A stretch of DNA of 64,000 nt from Protonemura montana (GCA_947568835.1 OX387603.1:5988701-6052700); one strand, 5' to 3'. Shown: positions 33,791-47,130, counted from the stretch's first letter. Notes: generated by a model not told the origin, from the letters alone. Numbers and translations are program-made.

Positions 33791-36717
33791 CCTTGTGCAC
33801 CTCAACTTTGATTGTGCACCTTGACACCTTAACTTCAACAAAATTCGTGGCAACAAGAAGTCGGTAAAGCAGGTGACTCCTTTTCTCTGGTTCCTGATTT
33901 CTCGCCCCACGTTTGGCGCCAGTTGTTATAATCTAGCATGTTTTGTCTTGCAATTGACACCGATTTAACTGTTGAACAAAAGTATTTGTCTCTCATATGC
34001 TCATATTTTCGAGCAATAACTAAAACAAACTCCACAAGATGAGTAACGTTTCATTGTTGCAGTGGAGAGCGAGAGCTGTTAGCGATGTGAGCTTGCACAA
34101 AAAAACACTAATTTGAACAAGAAATTGACCCTACGTGACAAGGCTATGCTATGCTGATTGCAATTATACTTTTTTTGGTCCCAATCACGATTGCAAGACG
34201 GTCAAACGTTAAAACCTTGTGCACGCACCACGCTACAAGGCACAGGCCTGGTCTTCTGTACCTTGAACATATCCAGCTAGACAAGATGCAAGCATAGTTT
34301 TTCTGAAATATTAGTTTTTTTGTAAGTGAAATTTAAATAATTTAGTTTAAATGGAGATCTCACCACCCCCACCCTTCTTATTATGAAAGACTCATTTATT
34401 AGGATAAAAAACTACGATCCTTAACTAAGCACCAAAAGCAATTGTCCAATTGCCTGACACAGCCGTCATACTGATCTCACTGTCACTTTCTTGTTTTTAA
34501 GACGTACTTTATTTTGGCTAGATCAGATCTAAGTTCGAACGCATAGGTAATTTATATCAGTTAAATAAAATATTTACATTTTTAATGCAACATGACCAAC
34601 CTCAATACTATTGGAGTGGGAGTTTACGTAGGTCTCCATCTAGGCTTACTGGATACAACCAGGCGGCCACACCACTTGTCCGATCGCAACGAAACAAAAA
34701 CTAGGTGACTCTTCACACTATTGCCAACAGATTGACGCTTTTCAAAATAAAATACAATTTTTTTCTTAAAGTTACACCGTTGAAAAAGTAGACAGTTCTC
34801 GGCGTGTATCCGATGTATAAAAAAATGAGCTTTCCTAGTAGCTGTGGATCCCAAATTTAGTAAATCTACCGAAGTAACAACACATAAAAAATAAAAAATA
34901 CAATCATTGTGAAAAGCCTCTCTTCGTAGTTTTATCCAGTGTAAAAGCATTTTTTTGAACGCATTTTACCGGGAAAAGGTTCACTTTTTTGCATTTGACT
35001 TAACAGTTCATACCAACAAACCACAAATAACGAATAAATGTACGATATTTTCCCCTAAATTTCCTAGAAAAAGACGATAGGCAGTACAACCCCTTTTCAC
35101 CGTTTTATTTTATTCTTAAAAGCGTTCAAGCACGAAATCCACGAGAACGGTTAGCGTGAAAACTAATTTTCTTTCCGCGAGTAAACACCAAAATACGGGT
35201 AGATTTGGAGCTCAGCACGGATTTTCCGGAATATCATTTCAATTTTACAGAATCAATACACACACACATGCCATCAATAAGAATAAAACCGAACCTATCT
35301 CATTCCTCTCACACAGGAAATCAAACGCGCTAAACGCTCCCGTCGGGGTCGCCGTCGCATCCAATCTCCCTAAACGCCCTTGTCCTTCCCCGCTAAAAAT
35401 ACCCTCGTCATCGTCACTAATTCCACCACGGCCTAGGCAAGCTCAACAGCCAACAACCACAAAAACACACCTGTTGCACACATCTTTTCTTCTCACACTC
35501 TTGTAATCTAATATTTTGTAGTCATCAATCAGTCTGCATCAACCTTTCGACAACAATCAACAGTGCGACTATCATTCCAAGGCTAAAAGTTCTTGTGCAG
35601 CCTCTTATAACACATGTAATTAATCGACTGACATTTAACAGCCTAATTAAAACCCACATTGATCTTGGGCATGATGGCCTCAAGCATCAGACAGCTGATT
35701 CATCCACTGTCGGCGTAGTCGCAGGGTCAAACAACACTAACAGCCCCCAAATCAGCAACATTTTGATTCGGTGCAATTTCGGACGACACAATGCCGAGAT
35801 AGTGAACATACCTGAAATGTGTTAATCGTTTTTCTCACAACAAAGCAGTCTCAATTCCCTGTCTCCATTGTTTGTACTTGGCGCTATGAATTGGTTCAGT
35901 GGAGTTATTTTAATCATCACTGACACACGAGAATCGAAGGTTTTTTTTTACAACGAAGTCGGTAGCAAAATATCTGCGCTTCGGCAATCGACTGCCCCTT
36001 CGAGGGTAGGGACCAAGCTTTCCCGGTAATTCTCATAAATATGCTTCGTAAGAAGATTTCAACGGATTAGCACGGTTTTAGCTGTTAATCGCGTCATAAT
36101 GAACATGACTCGGAGCAATCAGAAATTGATTGCGAAAAGTTTGGAGGAAAAAAGTCTGCGTTCCTACATTACTTACATCAAAACGCCATGTGTTTGAAGT
36201 TATTTCATGGAGTTTACTTTTTAAAAATTACTACCCTCTCAAAAATTGATGCCCAAACGGGAACTTGGACCCCAATCTCCACTAATCGCGGTTATTGCTT
36301 TTTTGAAGGTGGCAGTAGAGTTCTTAATAATAAAATACCCCTGATGACTTTCCTTACCTTAGACCGCGAGGTTTGGAGAGACAGCTTAGATGAGTCAGTC
36401 GCACCTTATCAATCAACCACTTGGCTCTCGACTGCACAATGCTTCAATTCGAGAACAATCCTGCTATGCAATCCTGGGCATCAGCCACGTTTGCATGATG
36501 CACGTCGATTAGATGGGATCGCACTAAAAATATGATTATTTTACTATCTTATCGAGGCCATATGTAGGTGTCATGTTAATTTCCTGGGAACTCTTTTGTG
36601 GTGCGTGGTGGACACCTGAAGGCTTGCTCGAGTTCAAGGGTGGATTCTCAAGTCTCAATCCCATCATAGGCAAATTAACTGCACTTGCACTCAACGGACG
36701 AGAGCCAATACAGAAGA
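33791..36717. other. Intergenic, nothing recognised
   Basis: A Pro/Ser/Thr-rich open frame at 35156-35506 lies in low-complexity C/A-rich sequence and is not supported as a gene. Confidence 0.4.
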
Positions 36718-37152
36718 TTATTATTATTATTATTTGTGGTGTTTAACGACGCACTGTTTTGACAACTGACCCTGCGGCACTGGTCTAATGGCGTCGGTGA
36801 ATGAGTGGATGATGATGAGGATGATGATGAACCTAACCTAGCCTAGAAGGGAGGAGGGGAAACCCGGTGTCGGCACGTAGCCTACTCCTGTCGAAGAGCA
36901 CCAAGGGGACCACCGGCTTAACATCCCTTCCGAAGGACGGTACAACTCGAACAGCAGGATTCCTCCACAAATCCATGCTGTCGAGAGGTTGATAAGCAAG
37001 GCGAATGAAGTTGCTGTACTAACTTTCATCCCTCCAACCTCTCTCCCGAACAGAACTGTTCATGTGTATGATGGTCACCCATTCAATACCTGACTCAGCG
37101 CAGTGTTGCTTAACTTCGGTGATTCAACGAGAACCGGTGTTTCCAACACGCC
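36718..37152 (-). mobile_element. 5S rRNA-derived SINE, copy 5 (best preserved)
   Basis: Read on the minus strand: a head with caccggttctcgttgaatca, ccgaagttaagcaacac, and gaatgggtgaccatcat; then a body of about 190 bp with gggatgaaagttagtacagc and gggatgttaagccggtggtc; then a tail with accgacgccattagaccagt and gcgtcgttaaacaccac; then (ATT)n. The head follows the 5S order with 24 bases between GTTAAGCAAC and GGGTGACC, as in 5S genes. Confidence 0.9.
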
Positions 37153-37450
37153 AAACTGTTCGGTGTTGGCATACAGATGTGCTGCTTATAATTTGTTTGA
37201 GCTAGTTGGTTGCTGTGATTGAATCTCTTACAGGGTAACATTAAAATGTTAAATTTACCAAAGTGTGTTTAGTGATAGCAACAAAAATTGTATTAAAGAT
37301 AAAGTTAAAGATAAAGTTGAGAAACGATGCAATGTATATATGATAATTATCCATAAGCCTTTATCTGATGCAGGGCCAGCAACTTGCTTACACTTCGTTT
37401 AAGCAAAATTCCTGGGATACCTGAACCGACCGCTTCCTTAGTTTTCAGCT

Positions 37451-37553
37451 TTCGCCTATGTGCTGTGCTATTCCGCGACAGGGTGCTTTTGCTCCCCGCA
37501 AAGGAGCGGACACTCGCCGTCGCCTCTGTGCTGGACATTCCGTGACAGGGTGC
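37451..37553 (-). repeat. 70-bp satellite array 5 (about 1.5 copies)
   Basis: One full unit with a ggggag variant hairpin and a half unit. It lies 300 bp from the SINE copy ending at 37152. Confidence 0.85.
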
Positions 37554-40359
37554 CTGCAAATACTAGTAGAAAGTAGGTATTTTTTAGTTTAGGGAGAAAT
37601 TATCTATGCCTACCTTTCCGGGGAGAATACAATCAGGCTCTTTACAAGGAAGCACATTGGTCTGTAACTTGTAAGTGCCTTGGAAGTGTATCCTAGCGCA
37701 ACCGATGCTCTTTGTCGAATGCACTGGAGCGTGACTGATTGGAAGTGCAGAAAGAATCAGACTGTTAATAACACAGATTACTGCTTTACCGACTGCCGTG
37801 CAGGTTGATTGCAGTCAGTGCAGATCACGGGGGCAGTGTGTTGTTGACAATCGAGATGCGGATGTTGACATGGTGATTGCTTGATAATTACTGATTCCAC
37901 AGTCTTCCCGATTGGAAGTGATTTCCATTTGGAATGGAGCAAATAAATGAATTAAACAGTTAACGATTGTGTACTTCTCGCTACCAAGATGATTATCATG
38001 TAAGCCGTTGTGCATGGCAGTTTTTGTTGTATTGCGTCACAAATCAGTGTGGTGCCTGAATTAACGTGGTTGAAATTTAATTTATTGAAGGATTTTTTCG
38101 ATATTAATCATCATTTATTAATTTCACGTTACCTATTATTACAAAAAGTTATTATTTGTGTTTGTCATAATTATGCGCATGCGCTTGTTGTAATTTGTCA
38201 TAATCTTTGTGTTTTACCTTCCTTTTTTTCTTTCATAATTGAAAAAAAAATTTAAAAAAGACATTGGCTTCTTGGTTTTACCCTCTGGTAATAAATAGGA
38301 ATTACATTAACCAATATTTTCAGAATAATTATTAAAAAAATTAAAAAAAAAAACAGAAAAATTAATTGCGTCAACATCAGCATGATTGCAAAACTTTTTG
38401 TCAAATCGGGAGATGACTTTTATAATTAAATACCCACATCCTTAACTTGGTTATATCAATCCTTGGGTACTTATTAAGCGTGCGTTTTAAATACAATACG
38501 TCCAAGCTATAGGGTTAGCCAATTGGCCGTGCCGTGGAGACTTTCCCCTCTACCACACCGCCCGTAGTCTGTCGCTACCCAAGTCTATAAAGGACCGTGG
38601 TCGAACTCTGGATCTCAGTGCAAGTTTATCTAGCTACTCTGACGTCGTAGAACCAAGTGATCCAACGGGCTTAACGCAAAAACTGTCATTTTCCAAGACA
38701 AAAGTCTAACGTCGCTTCTAAGATGTATTTCTGCTGTTTTTCTGCCACTTTTCGGGCGTTTTTTGGATTCTTTTGTTGTCGCCCCTGACACATCAAAGTT
38801 ATCCGAGATTTCGGAAAAACATGCGAAGAAAGTGAACAAGATATTTGTCGTGAAGAAGCTTTTTTCACGAGTGTGATTCACTTCGGTTGTGTTTGTGATT
38901 TTTAAATTCTACTCGTTTGGCAACAGGCTTTGTGCGTGTTAGTGTGTTTTTTTTTTTTTTTATATATTATTTATCTTTTGACATATTTGGATATTCAGAT
39001 CTTCGAGATTTTCAAGATCTTCGGTTACTTTGGTTTATAAGGTAACTTCTAACTGCTGCAGTTACGGAATCAACTGTGTGAAGTTGCGACAAGTGTGGTT
39101 CTGTTTTTGTATAGAAGCTCGCGTCATAACAAACAGGCTTGTCGATATATTGCTCTCGGTGCTCGCATAACCTTAGGTCATGAAAATACCTGTCTTTATC
39201 AATGAAAGAGGCGGGGCTATTCCGAACATTGCTCTTTCGTTGTGGTAACAGTAACTAATTTCCACAGAAATGAAAAAAAAAATGGAAAAAGAAGGACATT
39301 TTCAAAACAAGGAATAGGTCAAATCTTGGTTTTTTGGCGTTATGTCAAAAATCATTTTTAAGTTTCGTTATACCAACATTTTTGGGCTTCATAGGAAGAA
39401 GCGATGACCACATTTCCAGATAAGACCGCGGTTTTATATTTTTCTCTCCAAGGTGAATAATTGGAAGACTTCTTTATCTTGCAATCTCTGCCTTTTTTCT
39501 ACGACTCACTTTCTTTGATTACCTTGCCTGCAAAAATGTAAAACTACTGAAAGGAAATCATAACATTATCCTATACCGTAATAGTAAGTTGCAAATAACT
39601 TTGCGGGTTTCAATTCTGCAGCTCTCAGTATCTATGACATTTGCAGAAATGCCTATAGAACCTTTCTTATGCCTGCTTTAAACAGCGGAACTGTTCACCG
39701 AGAGAGGATTCGAATCAGCCAGGAAAAACGGACGATTTCTAGAATACTCTAGCTCTATTATAGCTTGAGAAAGGATGAAAAAGAATTTCATAGTATATCC
39801 GGTGATGGATAGCATTAATGTTACACAGCAATTTATTAGCCAATTCCACAGTTACAGCTATCGTCTTTCATTCAACCAATTACTGGTTCGGCATCACCAC
39901 AGGCCCAGTGGCAGGGAAATGCTTTTTTTGAGATGATAATAATACTCTTTGTTCCACTTTGCAGTTCCTATATGTGGGTAAACCAGAAGTCTGCGCGAGC
40001 ATCTTTTGAAATAGTTTCATCGCGCGCGCGCGCGCGCGCGGTTGGATAATAACAAACAAGTAAACCCAAATTGCGCAATCGGTGTAAAAACATAATTATT
40101 GGCTTTCGCTTGAAATAATAATAACTAATTACTATATCGTAACCTACGGCGCGGTAGATCGCGCGGCGAGAGCAAACGTCTGGCAAACGTCTGGCAAACT
40201 CTGCAAATGTCAGGACGCCGGAAGGTTCGCTTGGCAAACATAATGGCCTAATTTCAATCTTGGGGTGACGAGGGTTATGGCAAGAGCATTTTGCTATTGA
40301 CCAAGATGAAAACTGTATTATCATATGAGCCAATTGCACCCTTTAACGTAGAAAATGGT
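37554..40359. other. Intergenic, simple repeats only
   Basis: It holds a T run at 38946-38961 and the (CG)10 at 40021-40040. No gene could be supported. Confidence 0.45.
40021..40040 (+). repeat. (CG)10 dinucleotide repeat
   Basis: Ten uninterrupted CG dinucleotides in AT-rich surroundings; such runs can adopt Z-DNA. Confidence 0.97.
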
Positions 40360-40598
40360 GGGAGTTCGCTCCTTTGCGTGGAGCGAATCAAGCAGCCTGT
40401 CACGGAATGTCCAGCAGAGACGACAGGTGTCCGCTCATTTTTAGGGACCCAAATAAACAACTTGTCACGAGATTTCCAGTACTTAAACGACGGCGAGTGT
40501 CCGCTCCTTTGCAGGGGACCAAAACAAGCACCCTGTCAGTGTCACGGGATGTCACGCACAAAGGCGACAAAGGTGACCGCTCCTTAGCAATAAGCAAG
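40360..40598 (+). repeat. 70-bp satellite array 6 (about 3.4 diverged copies)
   Basis: Units retain gtccgctcctttg, aaacaagcaccctgtca and gcgac landmarks but have indels and many substitutions, so this is an old array. Confidence 0.8.
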
Positions 40599-41778
40599 CA
40601 AGCTATCAAACGACATTAGAGGAAGTATACCATCAATGTATCAGAGCCGGTCATCTCTGGATATTCTGTCGTACAGCTTTTGTCGCTGCGGCAACGGCGG
40701 CGACGCCGTGTTTCTTGTAAAATCTGTGAAGTTGCAACACAAAAAGAGAGTCGCGCATTCGCAATGCTGACCGATGGTGCGCTGTTGGATAACACCTGTT
40801 ACGCGTCGAGTCAGTTTCCCTGGCTGGTGTAATTCAGTGTTCACCGTTCAACGGAGTCCTTAGCCACCTCATGGCTAGCCTTACGTGTCCAGTCGAATAC
40901 CGGCTGAAAATAAGTCATAAATTGGCTGTCATTATTAAGACAAGCTTTAAATTTGAACTTAGTTTTTATGTTCGTTGTAAGCCTTGTTAATACAGGTTAA
41001 GTTATTAGCAGTGTTTGTAGCCTTCACTCGCATAAAACCATCTTACCACCGATTGCGTAGAAGAATGAGAATTACAGAATTTGAGATTTTTTGTTTTTAA
41101 ATGTTAATTTAGTAGATACAGCTGGTGTGTTTTCAAATCTCTTTCTGGGCCTTGGGAGCTGAACTTGGCCACGTCCTTCTAAACAACGAGTGAACCGTTC
41201 GGTTCTTTACTCGAGGATCGAGTCACAAGCCGGTCTTGACGCCGTTCTGACAGAGTTCTGAAAAATGCCGTGAAGATGTCGACGCTAGATCTTGAGGTCT
41301 TCTTCAATTAAGAAATGTGTCTTAATTTTAAGTGTTAATATATCCAGTCCATCATTCCAGAACTCCCGGATATGATGTTTCCTCGTCTTCACGTGCCGCG
41401 ACGCGCCGCACGCTGTGAAGGAAAATAAGAATTCGGAACTTGGTCCTAAAAGTCTTGCAAAAATTTCTTTTGGCGTTCCGAATTCATAAGCATTCTGTAG
41501 TCTCCTCTTACGTCTATATTGTTAATGATTTCCAAATCGAAATATATTTTTATAACGCACCTAGCTATGAGGTTACGAAACTTTAGGGAAAATCCAGACA
41601 TTTCACCGCTGTAGCATTTCAAAACTAGTTTCGATACCCAAGACATATATTTTAATCATTCAATAAGCGCTAATGTTTTTTGACTTCTAAAAAAAAATCA
41701 AATATTGGAATTGGTCCATTCCCTCCGACGTCACTGAGCGTCACAGCGCTGCGTGCTATTTTTGCTTGCTATTTTTAT

Positions 41779-42181
41779 GACCAATGTCATGTAACCCGAC
41801 GTAACCGTCAGTTTTGCGTTGATATCGGAAAACACGAACAATCCGGGAAACCAACTGAGCAAGAAGTTGGGACGGTGTCACTTTTTAGTCTGTCTGCGCG
41901 AAGAGAATGTACAATTTAGACAAAAAAGGTGTCGATAAAACCAGCGCCATTCGTCCGAACTGTTTCAAGCGTGGAGTGACAGTGACGTAACTGCTCCGTC
42001 ACGGTTCGCCCTGAGTTTGTGCGCTCGGACAGTGGACTCCACGTGGCCTGCTCCAGCTGATCACAGCTTCCGTGTTACCATTCAGATGAGATGTCAGACC
42101 TTCTTTTAAACATGCCAGGGACATTTTCGTTGTGATTTCGTTATCGGCATCTAATTGTGCGCAAGGACCAATGTCATGTAA
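41779..42181. repeat. 387-bp segment bounded by exact 16-base direct repeats
   Basis: The sequence gaccaatgtcatgtaa occurs at 41779-41794 and again at 42166-42181. This may be a target-site duplication around an unrecognised insertion or a local duplication. The segment between is not coding and shows no poly(A) before the second copy. Confidence 0.5.
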
Positions 42182-42611
42182 AAAAAAAACTGAATATCAG
42201 TAAAGGTTGTTATTGCTGTTTTAGCTATTTTCTCAGCTGCAAACTGAAGTGAGCTTTTGAAGTAACTGAAGTAACTGAATTAACTTTTCAGAAGTTGGGA
42301 CAAATGTCATGGCTACAGGCAATCATAAGTAGTAACATTAGCTTATGTGAATTTGGAGTCGGGAACTCCACCAAACCTAGTGTGCTCTGGGACATCGCCA
42401 TCAAAGGTATCCTTCTTAATTAGGATGCAACGAAGCCCATTCAACTTTGCAAACGTGTCCCGCTCGGTTAGGGAGAGAAGTAGCAGGAGATAGTGTTAGG
42501 CGTCTTAGATAGAAATGTACACATTTCAATCCCTGTGCCAAAATGAAGATTTCGATAAACGCGCTATCCCTAAAAAAGGTTTGCAAAGAATCTAACTCAC
42601 TTTACTAATTT

Positions 42612-42820
42612 CCAACCTTTTAGCATGAAGGTTTCAATGCATGGCGAAATTCCCATCTTTTAACATGGAGATTTCAACGCACTACTCACTTCTATCTTTT
42701 AGCATGGATATTTCAACGCGCTGCGGTAATCTCTGTATTTTAACATGGAGATTTCAACGCGCTGCGATAATCTCTGTATTTTAACATGGAGATTTCAACG
42801 CACTTCTATATTCCCTATCG
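42612..42820 (+). repeat. Minisatellite, period 40-41 bp, five copies
   Basis: The landmark ta(a/g)catgga(g/t)atttcaacgc recurs at 42621, 42661, 42700, 42741 and 42782. A lone related piece (aaggagatttcaatgcatcg) lies at 42999. Confidence 0.88.
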
Positions 42821-45800
42821 CATTGATATTATTTCTAATGAATAAATTGCTTCCCTATATTGTGAGGAGACATTAAAAATGTTCGCTAGTTTTTAACTAT
42901 CTTTGGTACTCTTGTGGCCAGTATAGACTACTTATTTAAGTAAGTGTTTCATTTACTGTTTCTAAAAGCATGCAATATGACCTAAATGACATAAAGCAAG
43001 GAGATTTCAATGCATCGCGCGCTTCCCAATCAAAGAGTCACAGAGACATCTCGCAGTCAGCTGTCTGATTGAAAGTGCAAGTGGAATCTGTTGCTGCCCG
43101 CTTCACGTGGAGAGCAAAACACGGTAAGGCTACGACGCAGCAAAGTGTTGCATCAAACCGCACTGTGTTTCTAGGTTAGCCAGACACCTAGATCTAAGAA
43201 CAGGTTCGCTCGCGCGCGGCACAAACCTACTTCAACTTTTGCTTTCTCAGAGCGACGAATTCCTTCGTCGCGGAATAGGAAAGTCTGTCCGCACTAAACG
43301 GACAGACTGTTGGCTTCGATAAGCTTGGTCCATTATCATGGCCCACATGCGTTACCACATAGCTAGCAAGCTAAACGCTCATAATTAAGCTAGATTGGGA
43401 CTTGCAGCTGATGCCGAGCGGATAGGTTTCACGTGCAACCGCGGTCGAGCGCTCTTGCGTTTCTTAGTCACTGGTGAGCCACCTTTATGACGTGGCTTTT
43501 TCGGGCATAATTTTAGGGGTATTCCAGTGGGGTTTAACTTAAATGACCTGTTTCATCGACGTGGTCCGAATCCATCCCCTACAAGCTAAATTCGTTTGTG
43601 TTTAGAATCTTCAGAGTGAGATTTTTCTTTTCTGTGGCGAAAAGAGGCTTTCGTTCCTCTCCATAAGATCATGACTTCGGCGTCTTGAGTACTTTAAAAT
43701 TCTGACTAGGGGTTACTGAACCACCGTGTGGAGATTTTCAAGCCCTGCAGGATATTGGAGCATAGCGTTGAGTTTAAGAGTATTGTAATAATTTAAAGGT
43801 GCAATTGAATGACATTTGCATACAGCTATGGGAAGTTCACCGTTTCAAAATTCTATCGCCAACACTTTCCTGGTTTTTGTTTGAAAAAAATAAGGAATCG
43901 ATGTCCTTTGTTGATAAAAATGAAATCAGCGATTTCACCTAACCGATTAAAATATGAAAACTGAAAGCAAAGAAATGAATCAAGAGTTGTCCATTGTCAA
44001 TCGCGGCGACAAGTGTCTGCCCTCGAAGGCTCATATCGTAACAGCTAGCGAATTAGGTGTCTTGAGGTAACACGTTACCGTGTGACGCGGTAACATTGTA
44101 AAGTGTCTTTCCATCTAAAGTAGGCACCTGTCACACGTTAGTATTGTCAGGAAGGGCCCGCTAGATAGTGTCCGTGGCCAAGGTCATGGGACCGAAACTG
44201 AGTGTGGACATTGTTGCTGCCGCGTGCGAACGAAAAAATTGCCGCCGTGGACCCAGAGTTCACACCACTCGCGTTTTTTTTTTGCAAGTTTATCACCTAA
44301 AATGTATTTAAAGATTTACCTATGCCTTAGAACTTAACTCACATTTCATGATTCTGTAGCTCGTGTTCCCCGCAAGTATCTCATTCAAGATATCACAATT
44401 TTGCAAAAAAAAAACTTTTTTGTTCCACCATCTTGGCGACAGAGGATGCCACGTGGCTTTTTAATATATTAAAGCGCTATTCAACCGTTTCAAGGGCAAA
44501 ATTAAACGCCATTTGAACTTTTAAATTCAGACATTGTGACGACAATTGCTATTATGTTAGCAATTAGCAATACTAATACGTCTGACGACAACACAACACT
44601 TAATACGCCAGTCATTGAAAGAAGTGGAATTATTTAAACTATTAACTACTCTTATCCTAATAAGGCCCATTGTCAAAGAGAAGTACACAAGACCAGACAA
44701 CAAAATGTGCTGATCTGCTTGTGTTCAAAGCATAAGTTGTCCAGTGACTGGCTACTTCCCGCTCAATGGAGACAAGTGAAGGAGCTACAACAGACACTGG
44801 TTCCTGTATGGTGTATACTTCGGTGGTTCTTTGGTCTCCGGGGGGCTTTGTCGCACCACACATGCAACACAATGCAGCGCCACGTGGGTCACTGCCACTG
44901 CCATGCTGATCATGTCAGATCTGAGACGTTTCTGACAATGAGATAAATGTAGATTCAAGTTTATCTCGTTAACAATGGAACAAATGAAGTTATACTATTT
45001 GTCTCATTGGAAAGGCTGTTTCCTAGAATTAAATTTTAACAAGTTGATCTTAATGTATGAAGTGCACTTAATTATGAAATACAATTAAACTCTTTAAAGT
45101 CTTTGTGTTTGATGAGCATTAAAGACGACGATAGCAATAATTTTGTTTTCTGGTGGCCAAGGTGAGCACCACAATTGTCAAAGAGATTTTCATATGAAAT
45201 ATTAGAGCTTTTGTAAAACACCCAAAAAAAAGGTAATTTACCTTTCCTTGAAATTTTTTATATTTTAGATAGGAATGTAGAGCTTGATGGCCATCACTCA
45301 CGGCAATATCTACGCCGATCTACAAAATTATACCGGAAAATGATGAAATATCAATGAAAACGTGCGTGCCGAATGTCTTCCAATTAAATATGTCGTTTCG
45401 TTCTTAATAATCGGTATCGGACCAGAGTCAAGGTGCCAACATGTCATTAAACAAAACAACAGCTATAAGTTGTCACTGTCAGTTATTTTAAATTCACATA
45501 CCAGGCCCCGCATTCGCATACGATTCCGTTCTTTCGCGAACTGACCTATACCAAGGCCCCGCAGGTGCATAATTGCCCGTTTCACCTGCGTTCGCAAACA
45601 AATTTACTCGGCCGAAGAAGCGTGACCTGCCGGGTGCATAATTACGCGTACACACGCGCATTCAGTCACGTGCGAAATTGATTTAAAAAATTGCTGCACT
45701 TTATGCAACGGCCGTACCGCAATTGGAATCCGAATTCGGTGGATTACGCGACTGAATGTGAGTGCAGAGATGTTACAACAATCGTTAGGAGCTGTCGGAC

Positions 45801-46759
45801 AAAAAGTGAAAGATAATTCGTATCTCGATTGCTTAGTTGCACAAGTGGCGAAATTTAGTGGTGCCAATCCACAGGGGGGTTTCCGCGGCCATCTTGTCTT
45901 GATCTTATCTATTGCCAAAATGTCGAGCTTGTCTGATCAAAGTTTTTCGTGAGGATCATCTTTATTTAATTAATGGCGAGGCAGATGAGTTAAAAACGAT
46001 ACGACCTATGGTAGAACGTTAAATAATTGTTGCTGTACGCGATTACTATAATTATCTTGGGGCCTAGCTAGTAGCTACAGGGGCTTGAAAAACAGTCACG
46101 AAATACTGTGACCCTAAAACTTTATGATGATAATCAAAATGCATGCAGAATGTGTCAGATTTTAATCATAGACCTTTGCAATTTGGGCTTTTTAAGTAGC
46201 TGGCAGTTGCAAAAGCGATTGGAACATTACATAAGTAATATTTTAACACTACCATAAAGAAATGTCGGACTTTTAACGACTGCCACCTATCCCTTCTCGG
46301 TACACCATCAGCGTCGTTGCCAAAGGATTAGAGGAGAGGAAATCGGTCTTTCTGGGTTGAGTAAAAAATATCTCTTTTCTGGCGCTAGATATCTAACGTC
46401 ACATGGTTGACGACAAGAAAATTTCCAGTTTAAATAGGAAAATTTCCCATAAGATTTCCACGTAAGCCAGCAAATCCAATTACAGAACGTTCCCGCCTAC
46501 AAAGATAAGTAGTGAGAATGACATTTAGGATTTAGCGTATTATTCCAGTGCCTCATCGAGGGATTGTTGCTCACCGAAAAACAAAAAAACACGTGGCAAG
46601 GTGACTAGAAAGCTCCCCGTTTGAAATCTCAGAGTCAATGAGCACAACAGACCGTAGCCGCCTCCTAGATGATAAAGGTCGGCTATGAATGACTTGACAT
46701 GACTAGACAAACAAGGAAGCCGGGAAATCTCGTATTGGCTTCAGGCTAGCCTTACCAAG
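42821..46759. other. Region upstream of ELOVL gene B
   Basis: It probably holds the non-coding first exon and promoter of ELOVL gene B, not located. CpG-denser stretches occur at about 43000-43650 and 45500-45950. A frame at 45758-45952 has protein-like composition but no splice or family support. Confidence 0.4.
45504..45660 (+). repeat. GC-rich motif cluster (ggccccgca-gcata family)
   Basis: The motif aggccccgca followed by (g/t)gcata occurs at 45504 and 45553, with a related cctgccgggtgcataatt at about 45629. The same motif occurs at 25079. These could be subterminal repeats of a DNA transposon; no edges or transposase were found. Confidence 0.4.
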
Positions 46760-46830
46760 GACGCCTTGGCTAGGTTAAGCAACATGTCAGTTTGTGTATA
46801 TCGCGATTGGGTGACCACCGCATTTTCGAA
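46760..46830 (+). mobile_element. Isolated 5S rRNA-like fragment
   Basis: The sequence has ggttaagcaac, then 25 bases, then gggtgaccaccgc, the order and near spacing of 5S rRNA. No SINE body follows; satellite array 7 starts at once. It could be the head of a truncated SINE or an old 5S pseudogene. Confidence 0.45.
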
Positions 46831-46835
46831 ACCAG

Positions 46836-46980
46836 TTTCGCTCGGTGCTTCACTCTCGGAAAAAAGCGGACACTCACCGATTTATCTTGCAGGATATTTC
46901 GTGACAGGGTGTCTGTTTCGCTCCCCGCCAAGGAGCGGACACTCGCCGTCGCCTCTGTAATAGACACTCCACTGAGGGTG
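46836..46980 (-). repeat. 70-bp satellite array 7 (about 2 copies)
   Basis: A good unit (gtttcgctccccgccaaggagcgg) and a degraded one, followed by a run of T. It directly follows a 5S-like fragment at 46760-46830 and lies 160 bp before the ELOVL B exon 1. Confidence 0.82.
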
Positions 46981-47130
46981 TTTTTTTTTTTTTAGACACT
47001 GATAGCAGAAAAACTTTTGGATCCATTGTTGGAAATAACGACATTATATTTTTCCTGCTTTCGGCTCCTGCATTCGTCGACAAATCTCTGGCGGGAGAAG
47101 CTTTGAATAGTGACGTGATATTGTTGTCTT

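Noticed and set aside
35156-35506. 116-codon Pro/Ser/Thr-rich frame
   Set aside because: The composition follows low-complexity CA/CT-rich DNA; there are no splice sites or recognisable domains.
45604-45952. Open frames on both strands with protein-like composition
   Set aside because: No splice sites, no recognisable family, and the stretch overlaps the GC-rich motif cluster.
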